Assembly: GCF_900091435.1 (NCBI RefSeq)
Contig: NZ_FMCS01000006.1
Coordinates: 1 to 64,000 of the forward strand
Length of the DNA stretch: 64,000 bases
Origin: Micromonospora chaiyaphumensis
GTDB taxonomy: Bacteria > Actinomycetota > Actinomycetes > Mycobacteriales > Micromonosporaceae
Direction of reading: 5' to 3'
This document shows positions 43,079 through 52,196 of this stretch, piece after piece. Made by a program: the position numbers and the translations under genes. The notes under the pieces were generated by a model. It did no database searches. It saw only the letters and a list, made by a program, of their open reading frames with translations, and was not told the DNA's origin. Position 1 is the stretch's first letter. The number at the start of each line of letters is the position of its first letter.

Positions 43079-43911
43079 TGGCGGTCATCGCCCTGGTCTC
43101 GGCGAAGGGCTCGCCGGGCGTCACCACGGCCGCGCTGGCCGCCGCGCTGAGCTGGCACCGTCGGCTGGTGCTGGCCGAGTGTGACCCGGCGGGCGGGTCG
43201 GTCCTGGCCGGCTACCTGGGCGGGGCGCTCGACGGCCCGCGCGGCCTCGGCGAGCTGGCGGTCGGGGAGTTGCGCGACGGCAACCTGGAGAGTGCGTTCT
43301 GGTCGCAGCTCGTCGACCTGGACGCGCCCAGACGGGAGCGGCTGCTGCTGCCCGGCGTCGTCGACCCGGCCCAGGCCGGCAGCGTCACCCCGCTCTGGCA
43401 ACGCTTCGCCGATTTCTTCACCAGCCTCGAGAGGGGCGTCCCGCCGTACGACGTGCTGGTCGACTGTGGCCGGTTGCCGGTCGGTGGTCCACCGTGGCCG
43501 GTGCTGCGGGCCGCGGCCGTGGTGCTGCTGGTCACCCGGGCGCACCTGCCCGACCTGTCCGCGACCCGCGCCACCGTCAAGGCCATCGAGCGGGACTTCG
43601 CCGAGCACCGGATCCCGCCGGGCACCCTGCGCCTGCTGGTGGTCGGGGACGGGCACGGCAGCAGCGAGATCAGCAAGGCGCTGCGGCTGCCGGTGATCGC
43701 ACGGCTGCCGCACGACCCGCGTACCGCCGGGGTGCTCGCCCACGGCGGCACCGTGCGCGCCAACCGGCCGCTCATGCGCGCGGCCGGCCAGTTGGAGGTG
43801 CCCATCCGGGCGCTGCTGGACCGGCGCCGGGCGCGGCTGGCCTGGCCGGGAGCGCCGGCCCCGCACGCGGTGACCGCGCCGAGCACGCCGGGGGTGTCCG
43901 GTGCGGTTTGA
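43078..43911 (+). CDS. ParA/MinD-like ATPase, TadZ/CpaE-like
   Basis: 277 residues. The deviant Walker A is SAKGSPGVTTAALA, with Gly-Val-Thr-Thr in place of the usual GK(T/S)T end, so the canonical second lysine is absent. DVLVDCGR forms the Walker B. TadZ places the pilus machine in the cell. Lies between the SAF and TadA genes with overlaps of 1 and 11 nt. Confidence 0.8.
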   Translation: MAVIALVSAKGSPGVTTAALAAALSWHRRLVLAECDPAGGSVLAGYLGGALDGPRGLGELAVGELRDGNLESAFWSQLVDLDAPRRERLLLPGVVDPAQAGSVTPLWQRFADFFTSLERGVPPYDVLVDCGRLPVGGPPWPVLRAAAVVLLVTRAHLPDLSATRATVKAIERDFAEHRIPPGTLRLLVVGDGHGSSEISKALRLPVIARLPHDPRTAGVLAHGGTVRANRPLMRAAGQLEVPIRALLDRRRARLAWPGAPAPHAVTAPSTPGVSGAV

Positions 43912-46327
43912 ACCCGTCTCCCACGACCCGCGCGGGCAGCAGCCGGGCGCCACCTCGACGGTGCCGCCGCTGGTCCCGCCGAACGGTCGGCACCTGTCCG
44001 CGCCGCCCGCCGCGCCGGTCGCGCCACCACCCCCGCCGCCCCGCCCCCGGGTCGACTTCGCGGTGGTCCGCGAGCTGCGCCGGGAACTCAGCGAACGGCT
44101 CACCCTCTGGCAGCGCGGCCGGGAGTTCGACGCGGACGCCGAGGAGGTCGAGCGCGCCCGGCTGGCCGTCGCGGTGGTCTCCACGTACGCGGACTCGGTG
44201 CGCCGGGCCGGCACGCCGATGGCCGCCGACGAGGAACGGCTGCTGCTCGACCAGGTGACCGCCGAACTGGTCGGCCTGGGCCGGCTCCAGACGCTGCTGG
44301 TCGACGACACCATCGAGGAGGTGCACATCCTCGGCTGCGACCAGGTGCGCATCACCCGGCACGGCGGTGGCGTCGACTGGGTTGAGCCGATCGCCGACAG
44401 CGACGACGAGCTGGTGGAGATCCTCCAGGCGGCGGCCCGCCGGGCCGGGGCGACCGAACGCTCCCTGTCCACCTCGAAGCCGACGCTCGACCTGCAACTG
44501 CCCGACGGCAGCCGGCTCGCCGCGGTGTTCCTGGTCAGCCACCGCCCGTACGCGGTCATCCGCAAGCACAACACGCTCGCTGTGAGCCTGGAGGACATCG
44601 CCGGCGGCCGGGCCGACCTGGACGAGATGATCGACCCGCTGCTGCGCGACTTCCTCCGCGCCGCCATGCGGGCCGGGCTGAACATCATGGTCGCCGGGCT
44701 GGCCGGGGCCGGGAAGACCACGGTCATCCGGGCGCTCATGGACGAGATCCCGGCCGACGAGCCGTACGTGCTGCTGGAGGAGAGCCGGGAGCTGCTGCCG
44801 GCCCGCCGCGGGCACAAGCACCGGGCGGTGATGAGCTTCGAGTCCCGGGAGGGGCACGGCGAGCGCGGGCTCGACGGCCGGCCGGCCGGTGAGGTCAGCA
44901 TCGCCGACCTGATCCCGGTGTCGCTGCGGATGGGCGTGCTGCGGATCATCGTCGGCGAGGTGCGGTCCCGGGAGATCGTGCCGATGCTCCAGGCCATGAC
45001 CACCAGCCGCGGGTCGATGTGCACGATCCACGCGCGTACCCCGGCCGGGGTGGGCGAGCGGATCATCGAGCTGGCGCTGGCCCACGGCCGGGAGATGACG
45101 GTCGACCAGGCCCGCCGGATGGCCGGCAACGCGCTGGACCTGATCGTCTACGTGACGGTCGAGGACGAGACCGCGATCGGCGGTCGCAAGCACCGCTTCG
45201 TGTCGCACGTCGAGGAGGTCATCGGCGTCGGTGAGGGCAACCGGATCACCACGACGAGCGTCTTCGGCCCGGGGCCGGACGGCCGGGCGGTGCCCCGGCA
45301 CCTCCCCGAGCGGATCCGCGACCAGTTGCTGCGGGTCGGCTACGACGCCCGGCTGCTGACCCGGTTCATCGAGGCCGGCACGGGCGCCTGGCGACGCCCC
45401 CGGGCACACCCGGCTGGGACGGCGCGCATGAGGACCATCGAGCTGATCGCGCTGGTCTCCGGGGCGGCGTGCGTGGCCGGGCTGGTGCTGGCGGTGGTCG
45501 CGCTGGTCGGCACGCGCCGGCCGGCCCGTTCGACACCGGGCGCCGGGCCGGGGCTGAGCCGGCTCTGGACCGGCTCCGGCGCCGGCCGGCCGGACCAGCG
45601 CCGCCACCAGCTGCTGCTCGGCGCGGCCGTGGTGGCCGGCGCGCTGGCCTTCCTGCTCACCGGGCTGCCGGTGGTGGGTGTGCTGGTGGCGCTGGCGGTG
45701 CCCGGGGTGCCGTGGCTGTTCGCGGTGGGCCGGGCCGAGCAGCGGGCCATCGCCCGGATCGAGGCCGTCGGCGAGTGGACCCGGCGGCTCAAGGACATCT
45801 CCGGCACCGGGCAGGGTCTCCAGCAGGCCGTCATCGGCACCATCGCCACCGCGCCGGAGGAGATCCAGGACGAGGTACGCACCCTGGCGGCCCGCCTCCA
45901 GGCCGGCTGGCTGGCGAGGTCCGCCCTGCTCGCCTTCGCCGACGAGATCGCCGACCCGGTCTGCGACCAGGTGGTGGCGGCGCTGATCCTGCACCTCACC
46001 GACCGGGGCGAGCGCCTCGGCGACGTGCTCGGCTCGATCGCCGCCGCCGCCTCGGCCGAGGTGGCCACCCGGCGGGAGGTCGAGGCGAAGCGCACACAGC
46101 CCCGGTTCGCGGTCCGCTTCCTCACCGGGATGACCCTGGCCACGCTCGCGTACGGGCTGGTCAACAGCGACTACGTCCGTCCCTACGGGACGGTCTTCGG
46201 GCAGCTGGTCATGGCGGTGCTCGGGGCGGCCTTCGTCGGGCTGCTGGTCTGGGTGCGGTCGATGAGCCAGCCGCCCCGCCCGGCGCGCTTCCTGCCGGCG
46301 CCCGACCCGGAGGAGGCGATCGCATGA
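43901..46327 (+). CDS. TadA (CpaF) ATPase joined in frame to TadB membrane protein
   Basis: One 808-codon reading frame. Residues 1-505 are a TadA/CpaF secretion ATPase: Walker A AGAGKTT (about 268-274), LLEESREL, His/Thr block SRGSMCTIHARTPAG. From about 510 it reads as TadB, a T2SSF-type inner-membrane protein (LALVVAL-type helix, EAVGEWTRRLKDISGTGQGL, HLTDRGERLGDVL). Separate genes are normal. The ATG at 45428 could start TadB independently, but no stop codon separates the halves. Either a real fusion or a lost stop. GTG start overlaps the TadZ stop. Confidence 0.85.
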   Translation: MRFEPVSHDPRGQQPGATSTVPPLVPPNGRHLSAPPAAPVAPPPPPPRPRVDFAVVRELRRELSERLTLWQRGREFDADAEEVERARLAVAVVSTYADSVRRAGTPMAADEERLLLDQVTAELVGLGRLQTLLVDDTIEEVHILGCDQVRITRHGGGVDWVEPIADSDDELVEILQAAARRAGATERSLSTSKPTLDLQLPDGSRLAAVFLVSHRPYAVIRKHNTLAVSLEDIAGGRADLDEMIDPLLRDFLRAAMRAGLNIMVAGLAGAGKTTVIRALMDEIPADEPYVLLEESRELLPARRGHKHRAVMSFESREGHGERGLDGRPAGEVSIADLIPVSLRMGVLRIIVGEVRSREIVPMLQAMTTSRGSMCTIHARTPAGVGERIIELALAHGREMTVDQARRMAGNALDLIVYVTVEDETAIGGRKHRFVSHVEEVIGVGEGNRITTTSVFGPGPDGRAVPRHLPERIRDQLLRVGYDARLLTRFIEAGTGAWRRPRAHPAGTARMRTIELIALVSGAACVAGLVLAVVALVGTRRPARSTPGAGPGLSRLWTGSGAGRPDQRRHQLLLGAAVVAGALAFLLTGLPVVGVLVALAVPGVPWLFAVGRAEQRAIARIEAVGEWTRRLKDISGTGQGLQQAVIGTIATAPEEIQDEVRTLAARLQAGWLARSALLAFADEIADPVCDQVVAALILHLTDRGERLGDVLGSIAAAASAEVATRREVEAKRTQPRFAVRFLTGMTLATLAYGLVNSDYVRPYGTVFGQLVMAVLGAAFVGLLVWVRSMSQPPRPARFLPAPDPEEAIA

Positions 46328-47187
46328 TGCTCAACTGGCAGCTGGCCGTCGCCGTGCTCGGTGGGGCCGCCGTGGGGCTGGGGCTGTTCCTGGTGGTCCG
46401 CGAGGCGCTGCCGGCCACCCCGGCGCTCGGTCCGGCGCTGCGCCGGCTGCACCAGCCGCCCGGCCAGGCACCGGTCGCCGGGCGCGGGCCGGACTGGCTC
46501 GGTGGGGTCTCCCGCTGGCTGCGGCCACCGCACCGGCAGCTCGCCCTGCTCGACCGGACCCCGGAGCAGTACGCCCTGTCCGTGCTGCTCTCCGCGCTGG
46601 TCGGGTTCGCCGCCCCGGTGGTCGCCTCGGCCGTGCTCTTCCTGGGCGGGGTGGGGCTGCCGGTGGTCGTACCGGTGCTCGGGAGCCTGGGGCTGGCGCT
46701 GGTCGCCGGCCTGCTCGCGCACCGCGCGGTGCTGGCCCGGGCGGACGCCGCGCGGGACGAGTTCCGCCAGGCGGTCTGCACCTACCTGGACCTGGTGGCG
46801 TTGCAGCTCTCCGCCGCGCACGGCCCGGTGCAGTCGCTGGAGCGCGCGGCGGCGGTCTGCGACGGCTGGGTGTTCGACCGGATCCGGGAGGCGCTGCGGA
46901 TCGCCCAGCTCCAGATGCACTCCCCCTGGGACGAACTCCAGGAGCTGGCCGACCGGATCGGCATCCCGGAGCTGGGCGACGTGGGGGCCATCATGCGCTC
47001 CTCCGGCAGCGAGGGTGCCCAGGTCCACGAGACCCTGCGCAGCCGCGCCGACTCGCTGCGCGACCAGATCCGCACCGACAACCTGGCCCGCGCCGAGGGG
47101 GTGACCAGCCGGCTGGACATCCCCGGCTCACTGCTGGTCTTCGTCCTGCTCGGCTTCGCCGTCTACCCGTTCCTCGCCCGCCTGTGA
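46324..47187 (+). CDS. tadC: TadC-like inner-membrane protein
   Basis: 287 residues, T2SSF family. Membrane helices near the start and end and a cytosolic helical core (LDLVALQLSAAHGPVQSLERA, QLQMHSPWDELQELADRIG). With TadB it forms the membrane platform on which pilins are added. ATGA overlap with the fused gene. Confidence 0.87.
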   Translation: MMLNWQLAVAVLGGAAVGLGLFLVVREALPATPALGPALRRLHQPPGQAPVAGRGPDWLGGVSRWLRPPHRQLALLDRTPEQYALSVLLSALVGFAAPVVASAVLFLGGVGLPVVVPVLGSLGLALVAGLLAHRAVLARADAARDEFRQAVCTYLDLVALQLSAAHGPVQSLERAAAVCDGWVFDRIREALRIAQLQMHSPWDELQELADRIGIPELGDVGAIMRSSGSEGAQVHETLRSRADSLRDQIRTDNLARAEGVTSRLDIPGSLLVFVLLGFAVYPFLARL

Positions 47188-47211
47188 ACCGACCCCGAGA
47201 AGGAGACGACC

Positions 47212-47421
47212 GTGCACCTCTACACCTATCTCTACGCCGCGGTGAGCAGCCGCCTGGCCGAGCTGCGGCGGGACAGCGAGCGGGGCGACAGCCCGGTGCC
47301 GACCGCGGTGATCATCTTCGGCCTGGTCGCGGTGGCCATGGCGGTCACCGCGCTCGCCCTGGCCAAGGCCAACAACTGGATGAACGCCATCCCCAACAAC
47401 ACGGCGCCGCAGGCCCCGTGA
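47212..47421 (+). CDS. Small pilin-like membrane protein (Flp candidate)
   Basis: 69 residues. A polar N-terminus (LRRDSERGDSPVPT) then one helix (AVIIFGLVAVAMAVTALALA). The size and location fit an Flp major pilin, but after the Gly the fifth residue is Pro, not the Glu that prepilin peptidase sites usually have. Could be uncleaved or an accessory. GTG start; stop overlaps the next ATG (TGATG). Confidence 0.7.
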   Translation: MHLYTYLYAAVSSRLAELRRDSERGDSPVPTAVIIFGLVAVAMAVTALALAKANNWMNAIPNNTAPQAP

Positions 47422-47924
47422 TGCCCCGCCCCGCCCGTACCGACCGGAGCCGGCCGGCACCCGCCGGCCGGCCCACCGGCCGCTGCGGCCCGGGGCGGAT
47501 CACCACCGTCCTCCGGGGACGGCTCGCCGCGGGCGGGCCCGAGCGGGGGGCCAACCCGGTCGAGCTGGCGGTGGTGATGCCGGCGATCCTGGTGCTGCTC
47601 TTCGCCTCGATCCAGCTCGCCGTCTGGTTCGTCGCCCGGTCCACCGCCCTCAACGCGGCGCAGAGCGGGGTGAACGCCCAGCGAGGGCTCGACGCACCGC
47701 CGGGTGCGGGCCGGGACCGCGCCACCACCTTCCTGCGCGCCGCCGGGGACTGGCTGGTCGACTGGCAGGACCCCGGCCCCGCCTGTGCGGTCATCGCTAC
47801 CGGGGGCACCCCCACCGAGGTCACCTGCACGGTCAGCGGGCGCTCCCTGTCGGTGATCCCGGGGGTCGACTTCCCGGTCCGGCAGACCGCGCACGGCACC
47901 GCCGAACGCTGGGCGACGGGGTGA
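47421..47924 (+). CDS. TadE-like pseudopilin 1
   Basis: 167 residues. Prepilin-type site RG-ANPVE with Glu at +5 followed by the helix LAVVMPAILVLLFASIQLAV, then an exported domain with two Cys (CAVIATGG..., VTCTVSG). A long Arg/Pro leader precedes. Probably cleaved by the peptidase at 39527. Confidence 0.83.
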   Translation: MPRPARTDRSRPAPAGRPTGRCGPGRITTVLRGRLAAGGPERGANPVELAVVMPAILVLLFASIQLAVWFVARSTALNAAQSGVNAQRGLDAPPGAGRDRATTFLRAAGDWLVDWQDPGPACAVIATGGTPTEVTCTVSGRSLSVIPGVDFPVRQTAHGTAERWATG

Positions 47925-48391
47925 GGCGGATGGTGCGGGACCGGGGTTCCGTCTCGATCGAGGTGGCGGTGCTGGCCCCCGCCTTCATCGGGTTGATGGT
48001 GCTGGCCGGGGTGGCCGGCCGGACGGCCGTCGCCGACGAGGCGGTGGAGTCCGCCGCGCACGACGCGGCCCGGGCCGCCTCGATCGCCCGCGACGCGCGC
48101 ACCGGCGAATCCGACGCCACCGACGCGGCACGGCGGCAGCTCGACTGGTCGGGGCTGCGCTGCACGGCACCACCGGCGTTGACCCTCAGCGGCTCGGTGG
48201 GGGGCACCCGGACCAGCTTCCGGAACGCGTACCGGGGCGCTCCCGGGGTGCCGGCAACCGTCACGGTCACGGTGACCTGCACGGTCTCGTTCGACGACCT
48301 GCGGGCACGCGGGCTGCCCCTGGCGCTCGGCGGCAAGACCGTCTCGGCAACCTTCACCTCCCCGCTGGACACCTACCGGAGCCGAGGATGA
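47921..48391 (+). CDS. TadE-like pseudopilin 2
   Basis: 156 residues. Prepilin-type site RG-SVSIE with Glu at +5 and the helix VAVLAPAFIGLMVLAGVAG. The exported part has two Cys (RCTAPP, VTCTVSF). GTG start overlaps the upstream stop. Confidence 0.83.
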   Translation: MRRMVRDRGSVSIEVAVLAPAFIGLMVLAGVAGRTAVADEAVESAAHDAARAASIARDARTGESDATDAARRQLDWSGLRCTAPPALTLSGSVGGTRTSFRNAYRGAPGVPATVTVTVTCTVSFDDLRARGLPLALGGKTVSATFTSPLDTYRSRG

Positions 48392-48819
48392 CCGGGCGGC
48401 GCGGGGCGGAGAGCGGCCGGGTGAGTCTCTTCCTGGCCGTGGCGATGACCGGCGTACTCGTGATCATCAGCCTCGCGTACGACGGCGCCGGGCAGCTCCG
48501 CTCGTTGCAGCGCGCGGACAACCTGGCCGCCGAGGCGGCCCGCAGCGGCGGCCAGATGATCGACCGGGCCCGCGCCATCGAGGGCGGCCCGAAGCAGATC
48601 GACGAGGTGGCCGCCCGGAACGCCGTCGCGGCCTACCTGAGCGCCGCGGGCGGGGTCCGCGACCACGACGTCAGCTTCCCCGTGGTCGCCGGGGAGCAGC
48701 AGATCCACGTACGCGTCCGCATCACCTACCGCCGGGACCTGCTCGGACTCTTCGGCTTCCGGAACACCGCCACCGTCACCGGTGAGGCCACCGCGCGGGC
48801 GCTCACCGGAGCCCCGTAG
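48388..48819 (+). CDS. TadE/TadG-like pilus protein 3
   Basis: 143 residues. SGRVSLFLAVAMTGVLVIIS resembles the pseudopilin helix, but position +5 is Phe rather than Glu. The exported part (VAGEQQIHVRVRITYRR) is beta-rich. ATGA overlap with the previous gene. Confidence 0.78.
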   Translation: MTGRRGAESGRVSLFLAVAMTGVLVIISLAYDGAGQLRSLQRADNLAAEAARSGGQMIDRARAIEGGPKQIDEVAARNAVAAYLSAAGGVRDHDVSFPVVAGEQQIHVRVRITYRRDLLGLFGFRNTATVTGEATARALTGAP

Positions 48820-48833
48820 GAAGGAAGGCAGTC

Positions 48834-49895
48834 ATGGGTGCATCGCCACGTTCGGCCGTCCGGCGGACCGGTCAGGTCCTCACCGGGCTCGGCGCCCTCG
48901 TCGTGCTCTGCGCGGTGCTGGCCGGTGGGCCGATCGCCCTGCTGGCCTTCGCCGGCAACCCCCTGCCCGACCACCTGCCCACGCTGGCCGAGGTGGGCAC
49001 CGCGTTGACCAGCCGCGACGACGGGCAGCTCTTCCTGCGGGCGCTGGCCGTGGTGGGCTGGTTCGGCTGGGCGACGTTCGCCTTCTCCGTACTCGTGGAA
49101 CTCCTCGCGGCGGCGCTGCGCCGGCCGGCGCCCCGGCTGCCCGGGATGCGCCGCCAGCAGCGGGCCGCAGCCGCGCTGGTCGGCTCGGTGGCCCTGATCC
49201 TGGCGGCCAGCCCGGCCGCGGCGAGCGCCGCCACCCTGGCCGCGCCGCACCCGGTCGCCGCGGCGCCGGCCGTGGTCGCCCCGCAGGCGGTGATCGCCCC
49301 GCAGGCCGGACCCGCGCTCACCGCACCGCCGGCCCGGGCCACCTCGGTGACCACCGACCCGGCGGTCTACCGGGTGGCGAAGGGCGACTACCTGGGCGAG
49401 GTGGCCGAGCGCTACCTGGACGACTTCGACCGCTACCGCGAGGTGGCCCGGCTCAACCGGCTCGCCGACCCGGACCGGATCCGACCGGGACAACTGATCA
49501 AGCTGCCCGAGCGGGCCGTGGACGCGGGCGCCCGCCGGCACGCCACCGGCCGCCTCGTGGTCACCCCGGCCGGCCAGTCCCGACCGGCTCCCGGCTCGCC
49601 GGCGACGGCGGGCGGTGGCGCGTCCTCGGCGACGCCGAAGGGCAGGCCCTCCCCGGGCCCGTCCACACGCGACACCACCCCCACGGTGGAGGCGCCGACC
49701 GGGCCCGCGATGTCGGCGGGCGCCTCCCGGGCCACCCCCGAGGACGGCATCAACCGCCCGCTGGCCATCTCGGCGGTGCTGGCCGTGGCGAGCATCGTGG
49801 GCGCCCAGATCGGCGCGGTCCTCGGCCTGCGCCGCCGCCCGGCGCCCCGGCCCGGCGTCCGGGCCCTCGTGACGGGCCGCCACCGCCGGGACTGA
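48834..49895 (+). CDS. LysM-domain membrane protein
   Basis: 353 residues. Two N-terminal membrane helices, a third near 115-135, then an Ala/Pro-rich stretch, one LysM domain (YRVAKGDYLGEVAERYLDDF through GQLIKLPE), a Thr/Pro/Ser linker and a final membrane helix. LysM binds peptidoglycan. Relatives near Tad loci are often longer with a C-terminal BTAD regulator, which is absent here. Last gene of the operon, 14 bp from the previous one. Confidence 0.8.
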   Translation: MGASPRSAVRRTGQVLTGLGALVVLCAVLAGGPIALLAFAGNPLPDHLPTLAEVGTALTSRDDGQLFLRALAVVGWFGWATFAFSVLVELLAAALRRPAPRLPGMRRQQRAAAALVGSVALILAASPAAASAATLAAPHPVAAAPAVVAPQAVIAPQAGPALTAPPARATSVTTDPAVYRVAKGDYLGEVAERYLDDFDRYREVARLNRLADPDRIRPGQLIKLPERAVDAGARRHATGRLVVTPAGQSRPAPGSPATAGGGASSATPKGRPSPGPSTRDTTPTVEAPTGPAMSAGASRATPEDGINRPLAISAVLAVASIVGAQIGAVLGLRRRPAPRPGVRALVTGRHRRD

Positions 49896-49902
49896 CCCGG
49901 AC

Positions 49903-49950
49903 GATCTTGGACGGAAACGGCCCCCGGAGGGGCCGTTTCCGTCCAAGATC
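49903..49950. terminator. GATC-capped 22-bp perfect stem-loop
   Basis: Left arm GATCTTGGACGGAAACGG plus CCCC, right arm its exact complement, 4-nt loop CGGA. Lies between the converging LysM and Rieske genes. Shares the plan of the element at 55412. Confidence 0.8.
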
Positions 49951-49960
49951 CAGCCCTGGA

Positions 49961-50812
49961 TCAGGGGAGGCGGGCCTCCAGGCGGCCGTTGACCACGCGG
50001 GTGGGAAGGACGACCTGGTCGTTGCCGGACGGGCCGTGGACGACCTCGCCGCCGTTCAGGCGGAAGGTGCTGCCGTGCCAGGGACAGACCACGCAGGCGT
50101 GGCCGTCGATCTCCTGCACCTCGCCCTCACCGAGCGGGCCGCTCTGGTGCGGGCAGCGCTCCAGCATCACGGTGACGTCGTCACCGTGCCGGTAGAGGAT
50201 CACCGAGACGTCGTCGATCTCCCGGGTGAGGAGCTGGCGCTGCGGCAGGCTCGACATGTCGCCGAGCGGGTGCCAGCCCTCGCTGACCAGGTGCAGCTCG
50301 GAGATGCTCTGGCTGACCTGCGCGCCCTGCTTGTACGCGAGGTGCCCGCCCAGGTACGCGCCGGCGCTCGCCGCCGACAGCCCCAGGTAGGCCAGCGCCC
50401 GGCCCATGTTGTGCCGCCCGTTGAGCCGGGCCGCCAGCGAGCTGGCGTAGAGGGTCAGGCCGATGGTGTTCGCAGCGGCGTGCACGAGGCCGATCCGGCG
50501 CTGGTCGCGGGACAGGGCCGCCCAGTCGTTGAGCCCGGCCACCGCCGCCGGCACGGCGCTGAGCGTGCCGACCCCGACCAGCGCGGTCGCTGCCCGGCGC
50601 TGCCCGGGCATCAGGTCTACGACGGCGGCCGAGATCCAGGCGCCGACCGGCACCTGCACCATGGCCGGGTGCAGCGGGTGACCAAGCCAGACGCCGTGCA
50701 GGAAGTCGCGGACCCGCTGGGGGCGCAGGGTGCCCTGGACGGCGCGCTGCAACCGGTCACCCACCCGGTCGAGCCCCGAGGCCTGTTCGAGTTTCGTCAA
50801 TAGTTCGCGCAC
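49961..50812 (-). CDS. Rieske iron-sulfur protein with N-terminal DUF2231 membrane domain
   Basis: 283 residues. The N-terminal half is a four-helix DUF2231 membrane region (HPLHPAMVQVPVGAW). The C-terminal half is a Rieske [2Fe-2S] domain, ligands CPHQSG and CPWHG. Probably electron transfer at the membrane. The substrate or partner oxygenase is not adjacent. Confidence 0.88.
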   Translation of the reverse strand: MRELLTKLEQASGLDRVGDRLQRAVQGTLRPQRVRDFLHGVWLGHPLHPAMVQVPVGAWISAAVVDLMPGQRRAATALVGVGTLSAVPAAVAGLNDWAALSRDQRRIGLVHAAANTIGLTLYASSLAARLNGRHNMGRALAYLGLSAASAGAYLGGHLAYKQGAQVSQSISELHLVSEGWHPLGDMSSLPQRQLLTREIDDVSVILYRHGDDVTVMLERCPHQSGPLGEGEVQEIDGHACVVCPWHGSTFRLNGGEVVHGPSGNDQVVLPTRVVNGRLEARLP

Positions 50813-50909
50813 GTTGTCCGACTTCCCGGCCGGAGACGTCCCAAACCGGGCGGCGACGACGGATCACCCCATCGGGTAATTCGGCCCCCCCGGTAGCGGC
50901 CAAGCACGG

Positions 50910-51812
50910 TCATCGAGGGTAGGAGCCGTAGCTCTCCGGCGTCGCGAAGGGATCCAAAGAGTCTCCGGCGGTTAGGGCATCGCGGCTCCTGCCGTGGACC
51001 TTGGCGAAGCCGTTCGGCACCACTCGGTAAACATTCCGAGCCCGATACCGCTCGTCGAACGAGGCTTGGGGTACGGGCCGTTTTCCCAGGTTAAGGAGGC
51101 CAAGGTTTACCAGCTCTCCCAACCCCTTGCCCCGCGTTTCGTCGCTCAGGTCATAGAGCTCCCGCCCGATGCGCGGGGAGATCCACACCGCTTCACCGGT
51201 CTTACCGCGTTCCTCATGTAGCGCAGCGAGGTACATGCTGACCGCCGCACCGGACAGGTGGGTAATCCAGCCCTCCGTCCAGAACTCCCGCTTCAGCTGC
51301 ACGTAGAAGTGCTTTTCCCGCTGCCCCGGCGGTCGCTTGCGGTGTCTCGCCACCAGGGGGCCGGGCGCCTCGTAGGCCCCGCCCGAGCCGGCGTCATCAA
51401 GCATGTGGATCCGGCCGGCCTCACCTCGCCGATGCTCCAGTGCGACGAAGCCCTCTCCCTCGAGCCACTTGAGCGCTTCACGGATGCGTCGGGCGCCGGC
51501 GCCGGCCGGGTTTGACAGCCCAAGCAGAGACGCCAACTGCTGCGCGGGGTAGCCGAACACCGGATCAGGGCGCCCACGGGCCAGCCAGAGCAACGACAGG
51601 AACAACTTCAAACGGGTGGCTCCGCCACGACCACCCCCACCGCGCAGGATTCGCGCCATTGGCGGAGACGGCTCCGTCGGATCGTTTCGAGCGATAAAGC
51701 GCCATCGGACGGCAGCCCCGGAGGCGCCAGCGTGCCGAGCCGCCTCTTGCGCCGTCCTCAGCTGGTGAGGATCTTGCCGGAACTTCGTGTCATCCACGTT
51801 CACGTTTTTCAC
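50910..51812 (-). CDS. Hypothetical protein with winged-helix-type segments
   Basis: 300 residues, lower GC than its surroundings. Helical segments spaced like winged helices (PAQQLASLLGLSNPAGAGARRIREALKWLEGEGFVALE, shown in part as RRIREALKWLEGEGF) recall plasmid or island replication initiators and DNA-binding proteins. No catalytic motif. GTG start at 51812. Not recognised at family level. Could be the remnant of an integrated element. Confidence 0.6.
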   Translation of the reverse strand: MKNVNVDDTKFRQDPHQLRTAQEAARHAGASGAAVRWRFIARNDPTEPSPPMARILRGGGGRGGATRLKLFLSLLWLARGRPDPVFGYPAQQLASLLGLSNPAGAGARRIREALKWLEGEGFVALEHRRGEAGRIHMLDDAGSGGAYEAPGPLVARHRKRPPGQREKHFYVQLKREFWTEGWITHLSGAAVSMYLAALHEERGKTGEAVWISPRIGRELYDLSDETRGKGLGELVNLGLLNLGKRPVPQASFDERYRARNVYRVVPNGFAKVHGRSRDALTAGDSLDPFATPESYGSYPR

Positions 51813-51964
51813 CAGCCCCGCCCTTCTACGAGTTTAGCGGTATAGTCCTCTGCGGTCTAAACGTAGGGGCTACTCCGACGAGACCTAGTAAGGGTAGCAC
51901 CGCCGTAAACGTACAGGCGGAGGGAAATCGACAGATGAAGGCGGTCTGGCGATGGTGGAGCGGT

Positions 51965-51993
51965 TTGCGTAAGCGATAGACCCATGCTACCTT
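51965..51993 (+). promoter_or_regulatory. Sigma-70-like promoter
   Basis: TTGCGT, 17-bp spacer, TACCTT. Start would be near 52000 and transcription would run into the terminator at 52163, giving a transcript of about 200 nt. Confidence 0.5.
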
Positions 51994-52162
51994 GTGTCCA
52001 GATCGAGGTCGAGGATGGCCGGCGCCGCATCCACACAGTCCGTGGGCGTGGCGCTAGGAGGCCCCGACGGAGGTCAACGGGAGTACCTGCGGGCCCACTA
52101 CAACACGAGTAGCTCTCGTTGGGTGTCCGCGACGCGGCGCAAGGTTGGCGTCTCGCTCCCGT

Positions 52163-52196
52163 CGAAAGGCCCCGTAGACGTCTGCGGGGCCTTTCG
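52163..52196. terminator. Terminator hairpin downstream of bluB
   Basis: CGAAAGGCCCCG and CGGGGCCTTTCG, perfect 12-bp arms, 10-nt loop. It ends 35 bp past the bluB stop and can also end plus-strand transcription from 51965. Confidence 0.8.

Noticed and set aside
51984..52112. 42-codon frame overlapping the promoter at 51965
   Set aside because: No ribosome site and it overlaps the predicted -10 element; coding nature cannot be supported, though it is noted in the gap entry.
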